Assembly: GCA_030595135.1 (NCBI GenBank)
Contig: JAUVDU010000119.1
Location: 1-5,934, forward strand
Direction: 5' to 3'
From: Deltaproteobacteria bacterium
Lineage (GTDB): Bacteria; Desulfobacterota; Anaeroferrophillalia; Anaeroferrophillales; Tharpellaceae
DNA: 5,934 bases
The position numbers and the translations under genes were made by a program. Each line of letters starts with the position of its first letter. Within the stretch, counting starts at the first letter, position 1. Below the pieces are notes generated by a model. The model searched no databases. It was not told where the DNA came from and saw only the letters and a program-made list of their open reading frames with translations. Below, in pieces: positions 5,101 to 5,934 of this stretch.

Positions 5101-5934
5101 ATGAACAAGTCTGTTTTGTCGATTTTATCGTTGTTTATTCTTCTAAATCTCTTTCTGTTGTTTTTTTTCCAACAAAACGTTTCCGCTGCAACATATCATG
5201 TTGACTGCACCGCATCCAGTGGTGGCGACGGTTCATCCGGCAGTCCGTTCAATACAATTCAGGATGGTATAGATAGTGCCTTAGCCGGGGACAGCGTTCA
5301 GGTGGCCGCCGGAATTTATTACGAGCACATCACCATGAAGAACGGAGTGGAAATTCTGGGGGCCGAGGCAACTATTACCACCATCGATGGCAGCGGTTAC
5401 GGCCCCGTGGTGTGGGACAATGACGCTGACTCCGCCGCAAAGCTGGAAGGTTTTACGGTTACAAATGGTGTCGCAACCTATCAGGCCGGCGGGATGAATA
5501 TCTACGGTTCTCCTACAGTCGCAAACTGTATTTTTTCCGATAACCAGGCCGGGGCTGCGGGAGGCGGAATGTATATTGCCTCACCTGCATCAAAATCACC
5601 TGTAATAACTAATTGCTCTTTTGTGAACAACCGCGCCGGCAACGGAGGCGGGATGTATATCTCGAGGGCAATGGCAACTGTTTCAAACTGTACTTTTACA
5701 AACAATCAGGCCACCGGGGTTGGTGGTGGAATACATATTTGGTCTGGCTTCCTTTATGGTGCGCCTACCATAACCGATTGTGTGTTTGACTCTAACAAGT
5801 CAACGGGAGCAAGTGGCGGTGGCATATACAATGAATCCGGCGTCACTTCCACCTACGGTCCGACGATTACCAACTGTCTGTTTAAAAACAATCAGGCCTC
5901 TTATGATGGGGGTGGGATATGCAATGATAGCTTC
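5101..5934 (+). CDS. Secreted right-handed beta-helix repeat protein (N-terminal part)
   Basis: The frame is open for 278 codons and runs off the window. Residues 1-29 are a strong Sec signal peptide: MNKS, a long Leu/Phe/Ile core, and a likely cleavage after VSA. The next segment (about 31-100) has the TYHVD, GDGSSGSPFNTIQ, AGDSVQVAAGIYYEHI pattern of the DUF1565/pectate-lyase-like beta-helix start. From about 137 there are five coils of the form PTIxNCxFxxNxAxxxGGGxY, with cysteines at 143, 172, 197, 227 and 259. This resembles chlamydial polymorphic outer-membrane protein and other parallel beta-helix surface proteins. It is probably exported and either surface-attached or released; the C-terminal anchor or sorting signal would lie outside the window. 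No catalytic residues are evident, so an enzyme role (polysaccharide lyase) cannot be claimed. It appears to be transcribed separately from the PurF-like gene. Confidence 0.85.
   Translation, partial: MNKSVLSILSLFILLNLFLLFFFQQNVSAATYHVDCTASSGGDGSSGSPFNTIQDGIDSALAGDSVQVAAGIYYEHITMKNGVEILGAEATITTIDGSGYGPVVWDNDADSAAKLEGFTVTNGVATYQAGGMNIYGSPTVANCIFSDNQAGAAGGGMYIASPASKSPVITNCSFVNNRAGNGGGMYISRAMATVSNCTFTNNQATGVGGGIHIWSGFLYGAPTITDCVFDSNKSTGASGGGIYNESGVTSTYGPTITNCLFKNNQASYDGGGICNDSF
5509..5934 (+). repeat. Five coding repeats of the beta-helix protein
   Basis: Degenerate tandem units of 25-32 codons each encode a consensus of Pro-Thr-Ile/Val, two residues (usually the second Asn), Cys, any, Phe, two residues, Asn, then a Gly-Gly-Gly turn. 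The cysteine spacings are 29, 25, 30 and 32 residues. At the DNA level the units are diverged, with different codons for the same residues, so they are old duplications and not recent slippage. The array continues past the window edge. Confidence 0.75.

Noticed and set aside
5502..5705. Minus-strand frame opposite the beta-helix repeats
   Set aside because: Its own internal repetition (IYIPPP) is simply the reverse complement of the Gly-rich repeat coding on the plus strand.
5509..5934. CRISPR-like or recent tandem DNA repeat
   Set aside because: The periodicity is at the protein level, with diverged codons and uneven unit lengths, and the reading frame stays open throughout.

Overview
The window looks like chromosomal DNA of a Gram-negative, probably anaerobic bacterium. 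A tripartite RND efflux pump and Sec-exported proteins imply an outer membrane. A cobalamin-dependent radical SAM enzyme and a PurF-type protein with all four [4Fe-4S] cysteines suggest anaerobic life. GC is moderate (about half), Shine-Dalgarno sites are strong, and the gene mix would suit a Desulfobacterota (deltaproteobacterial) lineage. That placement is an inference from style, not from a marker gene.

Layout. Positions 1-1323 (minus strand) hold the start of an efflux operon: a periplasmic membrane fusion protein (157-1323) followed after a few bases by the N-terminus of an AcrB-like RND permease (149 down to the window edge). A 229-bp divergent intergenic region (1324-1552) carries two interlocked sigma70-like promoters for the pump and a 23-bp inverted repeat on the other gene's side. 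On the plus strand follow a B12-binding radical SAM protein (1553-3211) and, 95 bp later, an amidophosphoribosyltransferase (PurF) paralogue (3307-4710), which ends in a GC-rich hairpin (4749-4773). A 390-bp gap holds the hairpin, a doubtful small minus-strand ORF, an 11-bp direct repeat and a purine-rich leader. The window ends inside a secreted right-handed beta-helix protein (5101 to the edge) built of repeats with a regularly placed cysteine.

How the genes work together. The first two form a classic pump operon; the outer-membrane channel is not in view. The radical SAM and PurF-like genes are co-oriented and may act together, although a good -35 element directly after the first stop codon suggests the second also has its own promoter. 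The most interesting observation is in the PurF paralogue. It keeps the PRPP-binding loop and the Fe-S cysteines, but its glutaminase half has lost the N-terminal nucleophilic cysteine (Gly2 instead) and, by manual alignment from memory, the Arg, Asn and Asp that hold glutamine. It is therefore unlikely to be an ordinary glutamine-dependent PurF. With an unassigned B12-radical SAM enzyme next door, it is a candidate for an uncharacterised phosphoribosyl-transfer or regulatory role. No complete new defence or mobile system can be seen here.
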